Position numbers and translations under genes: made by a program. The notes under the pieces were generated by a model. The model searched no databases. It had not been told where the DNA came from and saw nothing but the letters and a program-made list of their open reading frames with translations. Positions 45,163 to 55,585 of a stretch of DNA of 64,000 nucleotides are shown in pieces (the stretch's first letter is position 1; each line of letters starts with the position of its first letter). Source of the DNA: Xenoacremonium recifei (Eukaryota > Ascomycota > Sordariomycetes > Hypocreales > Nectriaceae); NCBI GenBank assembly GCA_012184525.1, contig WOFQ01000019.1, positions 310,001 to 374,000 of the forward strand, read 5' to 3'.

Positions 45163-45987
45163 GGGTTTTCCTATCAGGAATAGAGACACTGGATTGTCCA
45201 CTCACTTCTCCGATCTCAAATTTAAGAAAACATGATAGCAAGATAAAACTACCTAATTTCGCCTTTCGTATCAAAACTCTACTCATCAAGTCTTCGTCAA
45301 AGACATCCAATTGTCGACGGGTCGGGGCGTCAGCCCCAGAGGTCACCTTCGTAAGGTTGCTATCATCTTTGCGTCTTGCGATGTAGGAGCCAAAAGTACA
45401 ATGCCTCTAATAATACCATAACTCAATCTGTATTTAACTCTACTAGGCGGGTGTCACAACTCAAGACATAACTCCGAACCTTCGTAAAGATCGCCGAGGA
45501 AAACTCAGTGTCATAAGTTAAGACATCACCACTCAAGGCACTTCAGTTTCACCATGGAATCAATTTCATTCAACGTGGGTATCCGTAATGTGCCCAACAA
45601 TCCCTTTCAGCAATCAATCCCTCAAGCCCTTGGTCGCGGAGCCTCTGCCCCCATTCTATCTTCTCTATCCCGTATGGAATCCAACCATCGTCCCAGAGCA
45701 GAGTTGTGTCCGTCCCAACCCATGAGTATAAAAAGAAGCAAAATAAAATAATCAGAGAAGAAGAAAGCAAAGGTGAAGCGAAAAGGGCCTGAAAGCCAGT
45801 CGTCATGTATTCGTAGCACTTCTGTGCATCCCGTCCTGTCTGTAACGTCCCCATCTCACCAAATTTCTCACCCCATGCCACGAGACGTCAAGTCTGTTTA
45901 CATCGCCCCAGGCCCAATGATCATTGACAATCCGTCGTATTGCCCTAGAAGCCCCAGGGCGACCACATCCACGTTCAAATTAGTTTC
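45163..45987. other. Convergent intergenic region
   Basis: This is 825 bp between the NLR stop and the RING-finger gene stop. Short open frames occur on both strands, but none shows a domain. It probably holds the two 3' UTRs. Confidence 0.45.
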
Positions 45988-47943
45988 CTAATTTCTTCTT
46001 CCGTCGCGGGATGAGCTGCCGCCGGAGCCTCCGCCGCTGCCGCCAAATCGGTCCCGGAGCCAGCTCCAGGCCCCCGAGGCGCTCTGCCGGCGCGAGTCTC
46101 CGCTAGACTGTCGGCTGCCTTGAGAAGGACTTCTCTGTCGCATCCTCGCTCCGAGTTCAGCAAAGCCGGCCGGCCTAGGGCTCGTAGGCGAATGTGAACG
46201 TCGCTGCAGGCGTGACGTGTCGTATGAGAATCCCGACGTCGAACCCCGGTCTCGGTCACGATCACGATTGCGGTCACGATCGCGATCCCTATCTCGCTCT
46301 AGTTCCCGTTGCTGAGAAGACATATTCCGTAGAACCTCATTCAGCCGACTCTGGCTTTGACTGGGCGGCCGCGAGAAACGTCGTGGTCGTTCCGGCCGAT
46401 TCTCGCTCTGAGATGAATCACCACGGCTCGGCGGCGAACCTGAGAACCAAGCCGGATGTCCACTGGCGTTGGGTCCAGGGGTCGGCGGCCTTTGAGAAGT
46501 TGGTGCATAGGCACCATGTAGATCAAAGATATTTTGGCCTGGACTTTGGTTGTCGTTGGATGGAGGGTTGTTACCGTTACCATTGCCGTTGCCCTCGTTC
46601 TTTTCGATGGGTGTTCGGCAGATGGGGCAGGTATTGTGCTCCTTCAACCACAGGACAACGCAGTCTTCATGGAACCAATGCTTGCAAGGAAGCAACAGGG
46701 CCTTGTCGCCCTCCTTCATCTCGTCAATGCAAATAGGGCACTCTGTCTTTCCATCGTTGCCAAGCATTGCCTGATCCACTGTCTTTCGTTCCAAGCTTCG
46801 GAGTGCTTCCTCAGAAGCAGGGGGTGCTGCATTCGATTGGGGGTTCGCTTCCATCAGGTTGGTGATGATGCGGTCCAAAGCCTCCTGCGAATAGACGGCA
46901 TCTCCAGCCATGGCATTCGCTGGGCTGATCAGGGTCAGGATGTCATGGAGGCTCCGTGCAAAGGCCGGACCGCCGCCCATATCTTGGTCCTCTCGGTTTC
47001 CTCTTTCGCCCGGGGGGCCAATGTCACGCATGATGTTTGAGAAGATCCTGGAACGAGGATTAGCTCCAGTTCCAATCGACATGGAAACAGTCGTGACAGA
47101 GATGCCACCGCCACCGCGTTGCTGGGCCCGATCAGGAAGGGATGAAGCGTACATCTGGAACGGATCGCCTCCTGCGGCTCCAGAGGCGCCGCTAACCATC
47201 GGTCGACGAGGCATGGGACCGGACACGATGGTGACGGACGTCGTGCCACCACCAAAAGCTCCTGAAGTAAAGGTCGTCCGCTGGATCCTAGGTTGAAAAG
47301 GTGCCGGGGTTCCAGGCTGGAAAGTATTGGTCTGGGCGTTGCCGCTCCGAGTATTCTCAGCATTGGCGTCATTGCCGCCAAAAAGTCCGGTGGCGGCACC
47401 GCGGGGGGGTCCAAAGTTCTGAATCATGTCAAAGAAGCGTTCAACCACGGGATCCGGACCTGGGTTGTGGTGATGGTGATGGTGATCCGGACCTGCCCGA
47501 ACACTACGCCGGAAGGTAAAGCCATGGGGACCAACATGCTCCTCTATATCAGCCTCCTCTGGATCTGAGTCTTCCTCGTCGTCATCGACATCCTCGAAGT
47601 CTGAATCATCGTCGTGAACATGGAATCGTCTCGTCGGAGGAGACTCGGACATGGACGAGGTGGTGTCGTTTCTCGGGTCGTTATCGGGCTCAACCTGGTT
47701 ATTTGTCAGCGGGCACACGAGCAGAGCTCTTGGAAGACGGGGTTGCCGTACAATCTCTATAATATCGCTCCTGCACTCCGGGCAACGGACATTTGCGATG
47801 GATTCCTGTGCATGGTCTTCACGATACCACTCGTGGCGACAGCTGTGGCAGAAGACGACCTGGCGACCGTCGGAAGGATCTAGGTGCGAGGGCCCATGAT
47901 GAAGCCACAGAGGGTCGTCGTCATCGCGACGTCTGGAAGCCAT
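45988..47943 (-). CDS. RING-H2 E3 ubiquitin ligase (RNF126/RNF115-like)
   Basis: Exons on the minus strand are 47943-47752 and 47694-45988, giving 632 aa. The start is the ATG at 47943 (MASRRRDDDDPLW). An N-terminal CxxC...CxxC zinc finger (VFCHSCRHEWY...VRCPECRSDIIEI) resembles the substrate-binding finger of RNF126/RNF115. A RING-H2 domain lies near residue 400: CPICIDEMKEGDKALLLPC, then KHWFHEDCVVLWL and CPICRTP. The C-terminal tail is long, Arg/Ser-rich and disordered, with a run of Asp-Arg dipeptides. The protein likely transfers ubiquitin to cytosolic or mislocalised clients. The 57-nt intron 47695-47751 is a multiple of three without a stop, and its retained form still reads through. 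Confidence 0.9.
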   Translation of the reverse strand: MASRRRDDDDPLWLHHGPSHLDPSDGRQVVFCHSCRHEWYREDHAQESIANVRCPECRSDIIEIVRQPRLPRALLVCPLTNNQVEPDNDPRNDTTSSMSESPPTRRFHVHDDDSDFEDVDDDEEDSDPEEADIEEHVGPHGFTFRRSVRAGPDHHHHHHNPGPDPVVERFFDMIQNFGPPRGAATGLFGGNDANAENTRSGNAQTNTFQPGTPAPFQPRIQRTTFTSGAFGGGTTSVTIVSGPMPRRPMVSGASGAAGGDPFQMYASSLPDRAQQRGGGGISVTTVSMSIGTGANPRSRIFSNIMRDIGPPGERGNREDQDMGGGPAFARSLHDILTLISPANAMAGDAVYSQEALDRIITNLMEANPQSNAAPPASEEALRSLERKTVDQAMLGNDGKTECPICIDEMKEGDKALLLPCKHWFHEDCVVLWLKEHNTCPICRTPIEKNEGNGNGNGNNPPSNDNQSPGQNIFDLHGAYAPTSQRPPTPGPNASGHPAWFSGSPPSRGDSSQSENRPERPRRFSRPPSQSQSRLNEVLRNMSSQQRELERDRDRDRDRNRDRDRDRGSTSGFSYDTSRLQRRSHSPTSPRPAGFAELGARMRQRSPSQGSRQSSGDSRRQSASGAWSWLRDRFGGSGGGSGGSSSRDGRRN

Positions 47944-50834
47944 CTCTGCCTGACTCCGCTGGTAAGCGGTCAAGGCTGCGCTCACTCCAAGGCCTACAGC
48001 GAGGCCGGCAAGGCGGAATGCACGGGAGGCCAGACTGACGGGTATCGAAAAGGGTGTCGAACCAACGGATCGGAGTTGATGGAGGAAGTGTTAAAGGCGC
48101 GTCTTGGTAGAGGAGGAGGTCGCCTTAAAGCAGATCAAGGATGTCGAAGGGAAAAGGCGACGGCAGACAAGCGAAAACGAATATTATTGGAATGGCGTGG
48201 ACTTCCCGTTAGGAAAACGACGTTTGAATCAAGCAGGCTAAAGGCTAGGCGAGGCGAACGGAACGGTGATGTAGTAGTAAGTCGGGCCCTCAGCGGCGTG
48301 GCGAATAAAGCTCCGATGCTGGGCTGGGCGCTCGATGTCAGAGGCAAGTTGGCCGGCAGGGCATCAAGCAACGACTGCGGGGGGCAAAGCAGCGCAATCT
48401 GCTGATCAGATGGAGGGGTCTGTCTCACAGGGTTGAAGGGAGCATGGACAAACGATGCAGCATGGGCGATGTTACTTTGCCGTTCGTTACAGTGTGGAAG
48501 GCTGTCGATGGCAGAAGAAGGCCCGCAATCCGGCGTCGCGCCTGTAGGGTAAGTAAGTGCGGGCGGGCGGGTGAATGAAGCTGTGATTAACGGCGCGCTT
48601 GAGACCAGCGAGTGACGTGAAAGCAGCAGAAACGCTGGCGAGGGTGGAGGGAGAGAAGTGTGAAGCAGGAAAAGAAGTAGGTGGCGGTAGTAAGTGATGA
48701 AAGATTAAGGCCCAGAGCCAGGTACAGGTCGCAGGTCACAGGTGCTGTCGTTCAATGTAAGGACGGGTTTAGTCTGCATAAGGCATGAGCATGCCGGTCA
48801 CGGCGGACAGCTGGAACGGATACCCAACCTGAGTTAAGCTAAAAGAGGGGCCTGGACCGCCTGTGGCAGCCTGAGATCATCCGCCAGCTCTCTAGACAGG
48901 AGCTGCCAAGAGCTCTTGCCCACCCATTCATTCATTCATTCATATTCATGCCCGTCTTAGCCCGAGACTTGTTCCCAGGTTGCCAGCGTGTTAGATCGGC
49001 AGTCACCCATAAGCACGTGGACCTGTGACTTAGTGCCCGGCTTGTTGTTCCCAGCTGAAGCATCCTCTATTGATGTCCCACCCTCCAACTTATTGATGAC
49101 TCTCACTAAGGCACAAATGCAACTCGTCACATCCCGCAGCGTCCAGCAAAGGAGGCGCAGCGGCTTTCCGTGTCACCCCAACGAGGGATATTATTCTCTT
49201 TCGCCCGCAGGCTCGCCCTGTTGTGTGCCGTTACTCATCTGGCTTTCAAACAGATAACAACACCGCAGCCAGGTGATGGCGTCCCGTGCCTAACGGATGG
49301 AGCGTTGTCGAACGCGGGAACAAACTTCAGCCACTGCCCGTTACGGAGCACGATAGAGTCAATACGAGAGCACTGATTCAGGGGCTGAGCTCGCTTCCAG
49401 CCGTGGCGTCCAGGCCGCTGCTCGCCAGGCACAAACACAAGCACAAGCACAAGCTTCCCCTCCCGTCGGGCCTGGCTCACCCCCCCTCGGCAAGGTTGAT
49501 ATGCACCGTGTACCCTCCAGTTCTGCCTGTTCCCGGCACACAGCAAATCACCAACTACCGGCACGGAACTGTGCCCATGCAGTGTTCCCTCGCAGGCCCA
49601 GCCCGATCCGAAGCCGAACCCGTGCGTGGCCTGGAAGAGCCGGAGTCTTGCGATTCGACGCTATCCTCCGTACACTCCACTGACTTTCCTCCATGGCTTC
49701 CATCTGTTTGCTGCGTCGGATTATGTATCACTTTAAACGTTGACCGCTGCCGTTTCTGTTGCCAGCTCATGGGCTCAGACTTGTGCCTAACGTGTCTTGG
49801 CGACGACAGCCACCAAAAGCCCTGGTTGGCAGCATCACGAAAACCCCCGCACAGAGAGCATCCGAACATCTAAGCTTGTGCCGTACCTCACCCATCCTGT
49901 ATAGTGTCCACATTTGTTGGGGGCCATTGCGCCCTTTGAGTGCAATAAATGGCGCCAGTATCTCCTGTATGCCTTGTGAGACTCCTGTCTGCCTGCGTCT
50001 TCCGTTGCCGGATGAATGTGCAGCTGTGACTGGGTTTAACAGCGCTAGGGGCGTTGTGGCTTTCAATGATGGATGGTCAATAACCGTCCTGTGTCAGCCA
50101 CCGGGTTCTGTTCCCGGGATCTAGGGGGGCCTGGAAGCCTGAATCAGCGCTCTGATTTAATAACCAGAGAGCAAAATTTCCTCCATGGTGACGGAGTTGA
50201 GAGGATACTAGGATGGTGGTGGTTTAGCAGAGCTGGTGTGTGATTCCATGTCTCAGCCATTCACCGTACCTCGCAGTATCACTACTCCGGTTTAGGGTAA
50301 AGACTTACATGGCCTATCGATGCCCCTAAATGGCGGGTTGAACTGTCAAGCACACTTACTCCACGAATCAAAAGGACCTTCCCCTTCTCTTTGTATCTTC
50401 TTTAGAGAAGTTCGATTCATTGAGGTAGTTGGTGGAGTGTGGAGGTGGTGGATGCTTCAACTAAATGAGGCAAAGCGTGAACAAGCGTTCTGATCAGTCC
50501 AGCACCTAAGCATATTTCCCAGGCCTCTGATTTGCCGGGCAATAACAAGTTGATATAGACTCAGAACAAAATAATTGGCATTTTAACAACGAGAAAGGGT
50601 CAAGATACAAGGATTAGACCTTCCCAGATGCAAGGGAGCATTGGGAATCTTCAATATTTGGCTTGGGAGTTGAGGGCTGGCTTCTTCTCTCGACGTTCCT
50701 TATGTGAAAGCGTTCTATCACGTCACGATCCTGAGAAAGTCGATTCAAAAGTCGATTGAAACGTCAAATATGGCCCTTTACAAGTCTTTTCAACCCAGTC
50801 TACCGCTGATTTATACACACGACCTCGCTGGCCG
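47944..50834. other. 2.9-kb intergenic region upstream of the RING gene
   Basis: This is the longest gene-free stretch in the window. It contains a short CATT microsatellite at 48925-48943. The longest plus-strand frame (49286-49873) lacks any recognisable domain and includes a low-complexity His-Lys run, so I do not call it. A small fungal effector-like or RNA gene cannot be excluded. Confidence 0.4.
48925..48943. repeat. CATT microsatellite
   Basis: The CATT unit is repeated about 4.7 times in the spacer upstream of the RING-finger gene. It may be polymorphic; no function is suggested. Confidence 0.7.
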
Positions 50835-51294
50835 TTAAGAGCTCTTCTTCGCCGCGTCCTCCTTATCCCATTGAATCAACTGTCTTGACCAGCTATATCC
50901 ATCGTCAGCATATCCCGTCATGGCCCTTATCCTCCCGCTCCTGAAGAGCGCAGAGAAAAGTCTTCGAGCACTCACTTTCGGCTAGGGTACCACTCCTTCG
51001 GCTCCGGCTTGTGCGCCCACGTCTCCCGTCCAGCGCTGAACTTCCAGGTCACGGCCACGATGCCGAACAGAACGGCGCCCGCAACGGCGGTGTTGGCTCG
51101 CCAGTTGCCCGGCTGCGCATACCAACCACCGGACGGCGACCAGACGTGCTTGGGGTAGCTTTTCGGCTCGTTAGACTTCGTCGAATCTCGTCGGTCGGTC
51201 GTTCGGAGGTCTACTTACGGGATTTTTCCACCGCCGCCCTGGACCGATTGTCAGCATCTACAGCCAGGATATCATTTTAAAGGAGACTTACCAT
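50835..51294 (-). CDS. Small single-span mitochondrial-type membrane protein, 87 aa (possible respiratory-complex subunit)
   Basis: Exons on the minus strand are 51294-51292 (the ATG alone), 51238-51219 (20 nt), 51158-50976 and 50892-50835. The product starts MGGGGKIPYPKHVWSPSGGW and continues with YAQPGNWRANTAVAG. One hydrophobic helix follows (TAVAGAVLFGIVAVTWKFSA), then PEPKEWYPSRNW and a charged tail. The Gly-rich start, the PYPK.VWSP.GGW signature and the single helix resemble small fungal NADH:ubiquinone oxidoreductase accessory subunits of the inner membrane. I am not certain of the subunit name. All three introns have clean GTAAGT/GTGAGT donors. The gene is divergent from mitoribosomal MRPL3, which fits a mitochondrial role. 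Confidence 0.75.
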
Positions 51295-51614
51295 CTTGAT
51301 TGACTTCGAAACGGACGTAAAGGGGGAATTGAGACTGCGCAATTGGGCGTTGGACTGCGAACTGGAAGTCAAGTCCAAGCCGGCTGGTTCCCACTCAAAT
51401 GAAGCGCTCGCACGCACCCGACCCGGCCCGAGCGTTCTTCCGGGCTAGCTCAGCCAGCTCACACGACTCCAAGGCCCGACGCAGAACTTTTTTCGTGACG
51501 GGCAGAACCTCGACGACCGGCCTCATTTTCCCGCCACGACTCCGACCCCGAACCGATTGAGTGCCCTGCGATCTTGGACTCCGGCCGAGGGCATCTGACA
51601 GACCTGCTGGACCC

Positions 51615-52784
51615 ATGAAGCGGATACGCCCGGAACGATGGGGCGGCCAATTGCTCCAGGCTCGCGCGGCCGTTGCTAGACAGGCGTGCGGCCATGGACA
51701 GATGGTGATGGCCTCGTCAATACGGCATTATGCCTCTGCAGCAGCCTACGCCCCTGAGACCCCCCTCGCCGACGAAGCAGTTCGCTCACCGCTGCCCTCA
51801 CCACCTCCCTCTCGAGCATCCTCCTCGGCTAAGCTCGCCGCCTTGCACGCCCGATTGTCGCTCTCCAAGAAGATCCCCCTGGAGACGCTCGCGCGGGCAC
51901 TGATCGCACCATCCGCCGATGCCAACCCTAGCTTTAACAACGCCAACCTCGCCTTCCTCGGCAGCACCTTCATCAACTACCATGTCCTCGAGTACCTCGT
52001 GTGCAAATACCCACGACTGCCCATGGCCATTCTCTACGAGGCCCTGCGAGCCTACTCAGGCCACACCTCGCTACACCAAATAGCCCGCCGCTGGGGTGTC
52101 GAAAGCGCTGCGGCGCCAGGCGAAGAGGTCGATCCAGGGCTGCTGCAATGGAAGCCCGAAGCCGTTTCCGACGTTCCCACACGCTGGGGCTACGTACGAT
52201 CCGAAGTCAGCGACCCCAACCGAACCTTCACCCCTCGCCGCGGCCTGAGCAGCCGAGTCGTCCTCGACGACGACTTCGGCGACCAGGTCGGCAAGCCCAC
52301 CACTTCCGGTCCCGAATCCTACAACCACCACCAAGACCTCGCCTACTCCTCGTTCGTGCAGGCCGTCGTCGGCGCGCTGTACACGCACTGCGGCCGCGAC
52401 GCCGCCCGCGACTTCGTCAAGGCGCACGTGCTCTCGCGCAGCGTGCCCCTCGACGCCATGTTCCAATTCAAGCTGCCGACGCGCGAACTCGCGATGCTCT
52501 GCGCACGGGAGGGCTTCGAGGCGCCCGTCGCACGCCTGGAGAGCGAGACCGGCCGTCTGTCCCGCACGCCCGTCTTCATCGTGGGCATCTACAGCGGCTC
52601 CGAGAAGCTCGGCGAGGGCGTTGGACCCAGCCTCGACGTCGCGCGGTGGAAGGCCTCCATGGCGGCGCTCAAAGCCTGGTATCTGTACAGCCCGGGCAAC
52701 AAGGTGCGCGTGCCGAGCGATATGCTGGAGGAGGGCGCGCAGCCGTGGAAGGCGCCGTACATTGACATTGGTGAGATTATCTGA
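51615..52784 (+). CDS. MRPL3: Mitochondrial large-subunit ribosomal protein mL44 (MRPL3)
   Basis: A single exon encodes 389 aa from ATG 51615. A basic N-terminal targeting region (MKRIRPERWGGQLLQARAAV) precedes a degenerate RNase III-like domain (about residues 75-270: FLGSTFINYHVLEYLVCKYPRLP and SSFVQAVVGALYTHCGRDAA). A C-terminal double-stranded RNA-binding domain follows (about 285-360: RTPVFIVGIYSGSEKLGEGVGPS, ARWKASMAALKAWYLYSPG). This pairing defines mL44/MRPL3. It lacks the catalytic acidic set of true RNase III and acts as a structural protein of the mitoribosomal large subunit. The upstream neighbour is a divergent small mitochondrial-type gene, with a shared promoter of 320 bp. Confidence 0.93.
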   Translation: MKRIRPERWGGQLLQARAAVARQACGHGQMVMASSIRHYASAAAYAPETPLADEAVRSPLPSPPPSRASSSAKLAALHARLSLSKKIPLETLARALIAPSADANPSFNNANLAFLGSTFINYHVLEYLVCKYPRLPMAILYEALRAYSGHTSLHQIARRWGVESAAAPGEEVDPGLLQWKPEAVSDVPTRWGYVRSEVSDPNRTFTPRRGLSSRVVLDDDFGDQVGKPTTSGPESYNHHQDLAYSSFVQAVVGALYTHCGRDAARDFVKAHVLSRSVPLDAMFQFKLPTRELAMLCAREGFEAPVARLESETGRLSRTPVFIVGIYSGSEKLGEGVGPSLDVARWKASMAALKAWYLYSPGNKVRVPSDMLEEGAQPWKAPYIDIGEII

Positions 52785-53110
52785 GGAGGAGTGTACATGA
52801 ATGGGAGGTTGTGGGCGTTGATCATGGTGGTCAGCCAATTCTTTACTATTTTTATCATCCGCGGCGTGGAGGCCACGGAGCGTGTACCTGTATAAAATGC
52901 ATGAGCAGAGCAGAACTTCCCTCCGTAAAGGGTGGGAAGATGTCACTGTAAGATACAATGTAGAACAATGACAAAACTCCTCGACCAATGGCGAGTTAAA
53001 AGAAAAGCAAAGGAGCACATCAGCCGTCTAGCAACTAATTTTATTTGATTGTGAAATCTGGGTATATTCTCATTTTGTAACTTCTAAGGTGTCTGGGTAC
53101 ACGGGCTCGC
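52785..53110. other. Convergent 3' spacer
   Basis: This is 326 bp between MRPL3 and the phospholipase gene, AT-richer, holding 3' UTR sequence. No gene is seen. Confidence 0.5.
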
Positions 53111-55585
53111 TCAGCTGAAGTGATCACCTTCGCCAAGCTTGACCCCCTCACCCCTCCTTAACAGCGCCCGATACCTATCCTGCCTCAACTGTCTCTCCGT
53201 CGCCTCCCGTACCTTCTTCTTCCTCTCATAAACCGCCCTTACAGTTTCACGAATTTGCTGCTTGCCCTCGTCGTAATTGGCGCGGGCGAGTTGGACGACC
53301 TTATCAATCTGATCGGGAGTGTAAACGAAGTTCCAGGTGCTGAGGTAGTCGGTAGTTCCGGGTGACAAATCGGGGACCTTTTCATTGGAGAGGAAGGGGA
53401 GGTAGACGACGGTGATGCCGGCCTCAGGTTCCATGAGCTTCCAGGAGCTGGATGTTGTGATGGCCTTGGACGGCGGAGGCGGCGAGGACTTGCGTTCTTG
53501 GGTTGAGCCAACCCAAACGGTACAGTATCCAAGATCGCCGGCATGTTCGTCTCCCGGAGCAAATTTAGAAGCTTCTGGGTGGTTCGGAACCTTGCCCTCC
53601 TTGAGATCATCTTTCTCATGCTCCTTCTGGTCTGCTTTGGCGTCTTGTAGTTTCTCTTCGGCCTCCTGAGTCGTCTTGGCCTGGGCTTCGTCGAGCTCCT
53701 TGACGGCTTCAGCTGGGCTCTTATCTGCCTGAGGCCAGCCAATGCCCACTGGCCATCCCTTGATCCCGCGCTGACGGGCATAGCCATCCGCCACAGATAG
53801 CCAATTATCCGTCTTGATATCGGCAGAGGCATCAAATGCAACCAGGATATCGACGTCGCGACCAGGACGGAGCAACGGATAGATTGGGAGATTGTTGGAC
53901 ATGCCGGCGTCCATCAGTTGGATATACTCGTCATCATATATGCTTTGTGGCGTTGTCTTGGGAAGCTTCCCGTGCATATTGTATGCGAAGTTCGGGATCC
54001 GGGCGGGGTCAATGGGATGGACCTTGCTCAGATCATCATTTCTTCCCGAGATGAGCTCGTCAACAGTGCCGAAACCCGTCATGCTTTGCACGAGTGGTTT
54101 TATCTCGCGATAATAGTGGCTCAGGGTAGCGCAGAATGCACTGCCGAAGATGCCCATGAGGAGTGGCAACCTGATCTCAGGGAGGTGAAAGCCAGATTCA
54201 GGAGGCACATCTAACCCTTCAGAAAATTTCCGACCAAGAGCCCACGTAGGGATGCCAGCCCCGAACTCCTCACAGAAGAATTCATAAGGGGTGATCTCGA
54301 ACCACTGGAACCAAGACTCTGCCTTGGCTTTCTCCTTGACATCTTCGGTAGTCAAGGCACTAGACTGAGCCTCCTTGTCCAAAACAGGAATCTCGTGGCG
54401 GACGGCCGTGTAAATTGGGAGAGGAAGTTGCCCATATTGGATGTATTGGCGCTGGTTAGAAAGTTTAAAATCTCGGTCGTTGACGGCGAGATCCCCTTTT
54501 GGCACGAGGTATCGCGCGGCTAGCAGAACGCCATAAACATCCACAAGACCAAAATCAGCCTTGGGATCGCCCTTCAGTTTCTCTACCATGCCACTAAGAA
54601 GGTATTTGCTGGTGGGCATCGAGACGAGGGATTGAAAAGCAACCGGCGGATATGCGATGTGGATCGAAGCCCGAGACTTGAGATGTTCGAGTAGGTTGCT
54701 AATGCGTCCGTTGCTGAACGAGGTGAGGTTCAGAGCCTGAAGCCAGCATGAACCGCTAACACCGGAGGTATAGGTGACGCAGTCGAATAGACCGTCCTCT
54801 TCAGTGGCCAAAATGGATCCGGTGCCCGCGATGAGAGCCCGCAGACCGCCTCCTGAGCCACACATGGCGATGGTTGGCACATCATCGGGGTGGATATCTT
54901 CCTCTTTGAGGCCTAAATATTTGGCCAATCCTATTCTCGTGACTTTCCGGCGTCTTTCCAGGAACTCTTTCTCCTCGCTGCAAAGATCCGAAGACACCCG
55001 GACTGTCGCGGAATATCTGATCTCGGGATTGATGACAGGATCGTGAGCCTCTTGCCATATCTCATCAGCGAGGGAGCCCGGAGACATGGAAAGTTCGCGT
55101 TGAAGCTTGCGAACATAACCAGGAATCATCTTGGACCATTCTGGGAGGATGAAGTCGACAAACTTGTCTGACAGGGTGGACCATTGCAAATCGGTCATAG
55201 AGGAGAAGGACTCAAATCGTTGGGCAAAGTTGTTCCAAGCAGTCTGTTCCTGCTTCTGGACTTCTTGGACTTCTTGAGCATCGGGCTCCGGGCCATCGTC
55301 CTCAGTCTTCCTTCTCTTTCTGGGTCCATCACTGGAGAGCTGCGCAAAGTCGTCAGAAGGGTAAAGCCACCAGATGAACAATCCTCCAGTGATTACCGCG
55401 GCGGACCAAGACGAGCCCTGATGATGCTGATGCCGGTATCTCCGGGCGAGCCGCCGGGCAGAGAGCGTGAAATGGGCATGGTGCGAAGCAGATGGCAGCC
55501 TCGTGAGTTTCCTTCGAGGCGTCCTGAGTCTCGTCCCGGCAAGCCGGCTGATGCTGCCCATGGAGCTGCGGTGTGGGTATCTCAT
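53111..55585 (-). CDS. plaA: cPLA2-type phospholipase A2 (PlaA-like), with N-terminal membrane segment
   Basis: A single exon encodes 824 aa. The cPLA2/lysophospholipase B catalytic domain carries the oxyanion GSGGGLRALIAGTG near residue 247, the nucleophile elbow SGVSGSCW near 280, and the catalytic Asp in MDAGMSNNLPIYPLLRPG near 560. There is no C2 domain, as in other fungal members. The first 80 residues are strongly basic and then hydrophobic (WSAAVITGGLFIWWLYP), which looks like a mitochondrial presequence plus one membrane segment. As I recall, Aspergillus PlaA orthologues locate to mitochondria. The enzyme should release fatty acids from phospholipids. A Glu/Lys-rich insertion near residue 630 (AQAKTTQEAEEKLQDAKADQ) is a lineage-specific disordered stretch. 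Confidence 0.9.
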   Translation of the reverse strand: MRYPHRSSMGSISRLAGTRLRTPRRKLTRLPSASHHAHFTLSARRLARRYRHQHHQGSSWSAAVITGGLFIWWLYPSDDFAQLSSDGPRKRRKTEDDGPEPDAQEVQEVQKQEQTAWNNFAQRFESFSSMTDLQWSTLSDKFVDFILPEWSKMIPGYVRKLQRELSMSPGSLADEIWQEAHDPVINPEIRYSATVRVSSDLCSEEKEFLERRRKVTRIGLAKYLGLKEEDIHPDDVPTIAMCGSGGGLRALIAGTGSILATEEDGLFDCVTYTSGVSGSCWLQALNLTSFSNGRISNLLEHLKSRASIHIAYPPVAFQSLVSMPTSKYLLSGMVEKLKGDPKADFGLVDVYGVLLAARYLVPKGDLAVNDRDFKLSNQRQYIQYGQLPLPIYTAVRHEIPVLDKEAQSSALTTEDVKEKAKAESWFQWFEITPYEFFCEEFGAGIPTWALGRKFSEGLDVPPESGFHLPEIRLPLLMGIFGSAFCATLSHYYREIKPLVQSMTGFGTVDELISGRNDDLSKVHPIDPARIPNFAYNMHGKLPKTTPQSIYDDEYIQLMDAGMSNNLPIYPLLRPGRDVDILVAFDASADIKTDNWLSVADGYARQRGIKGWPVGIGWPQADKSPAEAVKELDEAQAKTTQEAEEKLQDAKADQKEHEKDDLKEGKVPNHPEASKFAPGDEHAGDLGYCTVWVGSTQERKSSPPPPSKAITTSSSWKLMEPEAGITVVYLPFLSNEKVPDLSPGTTDYLSTWNFVYTPDQIDKVVQLARANYDEGKQQIRETVRAVYERKKKVREATERQLRQDRYRALLRRGEGVKLGEGDHFS

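Noticed and set aside
49286..49873. A 195-codon plus-strand frame
   Set aside because: Includes a His-Lys low-complexity run and no signal peptide, domain or splice support.
50972..50980. TGA at 50974-50972 as the stop of the 87-aa gene
   Set aside because: The stop overlaps a GTGAGT donor, and splicing to the acceptor at 50893 adds a plausible conserved C-terminus (NWSRQLIQWDKEDAAKKSS), so the spliced form is preferred; the shorter 69-residue form remains possible.
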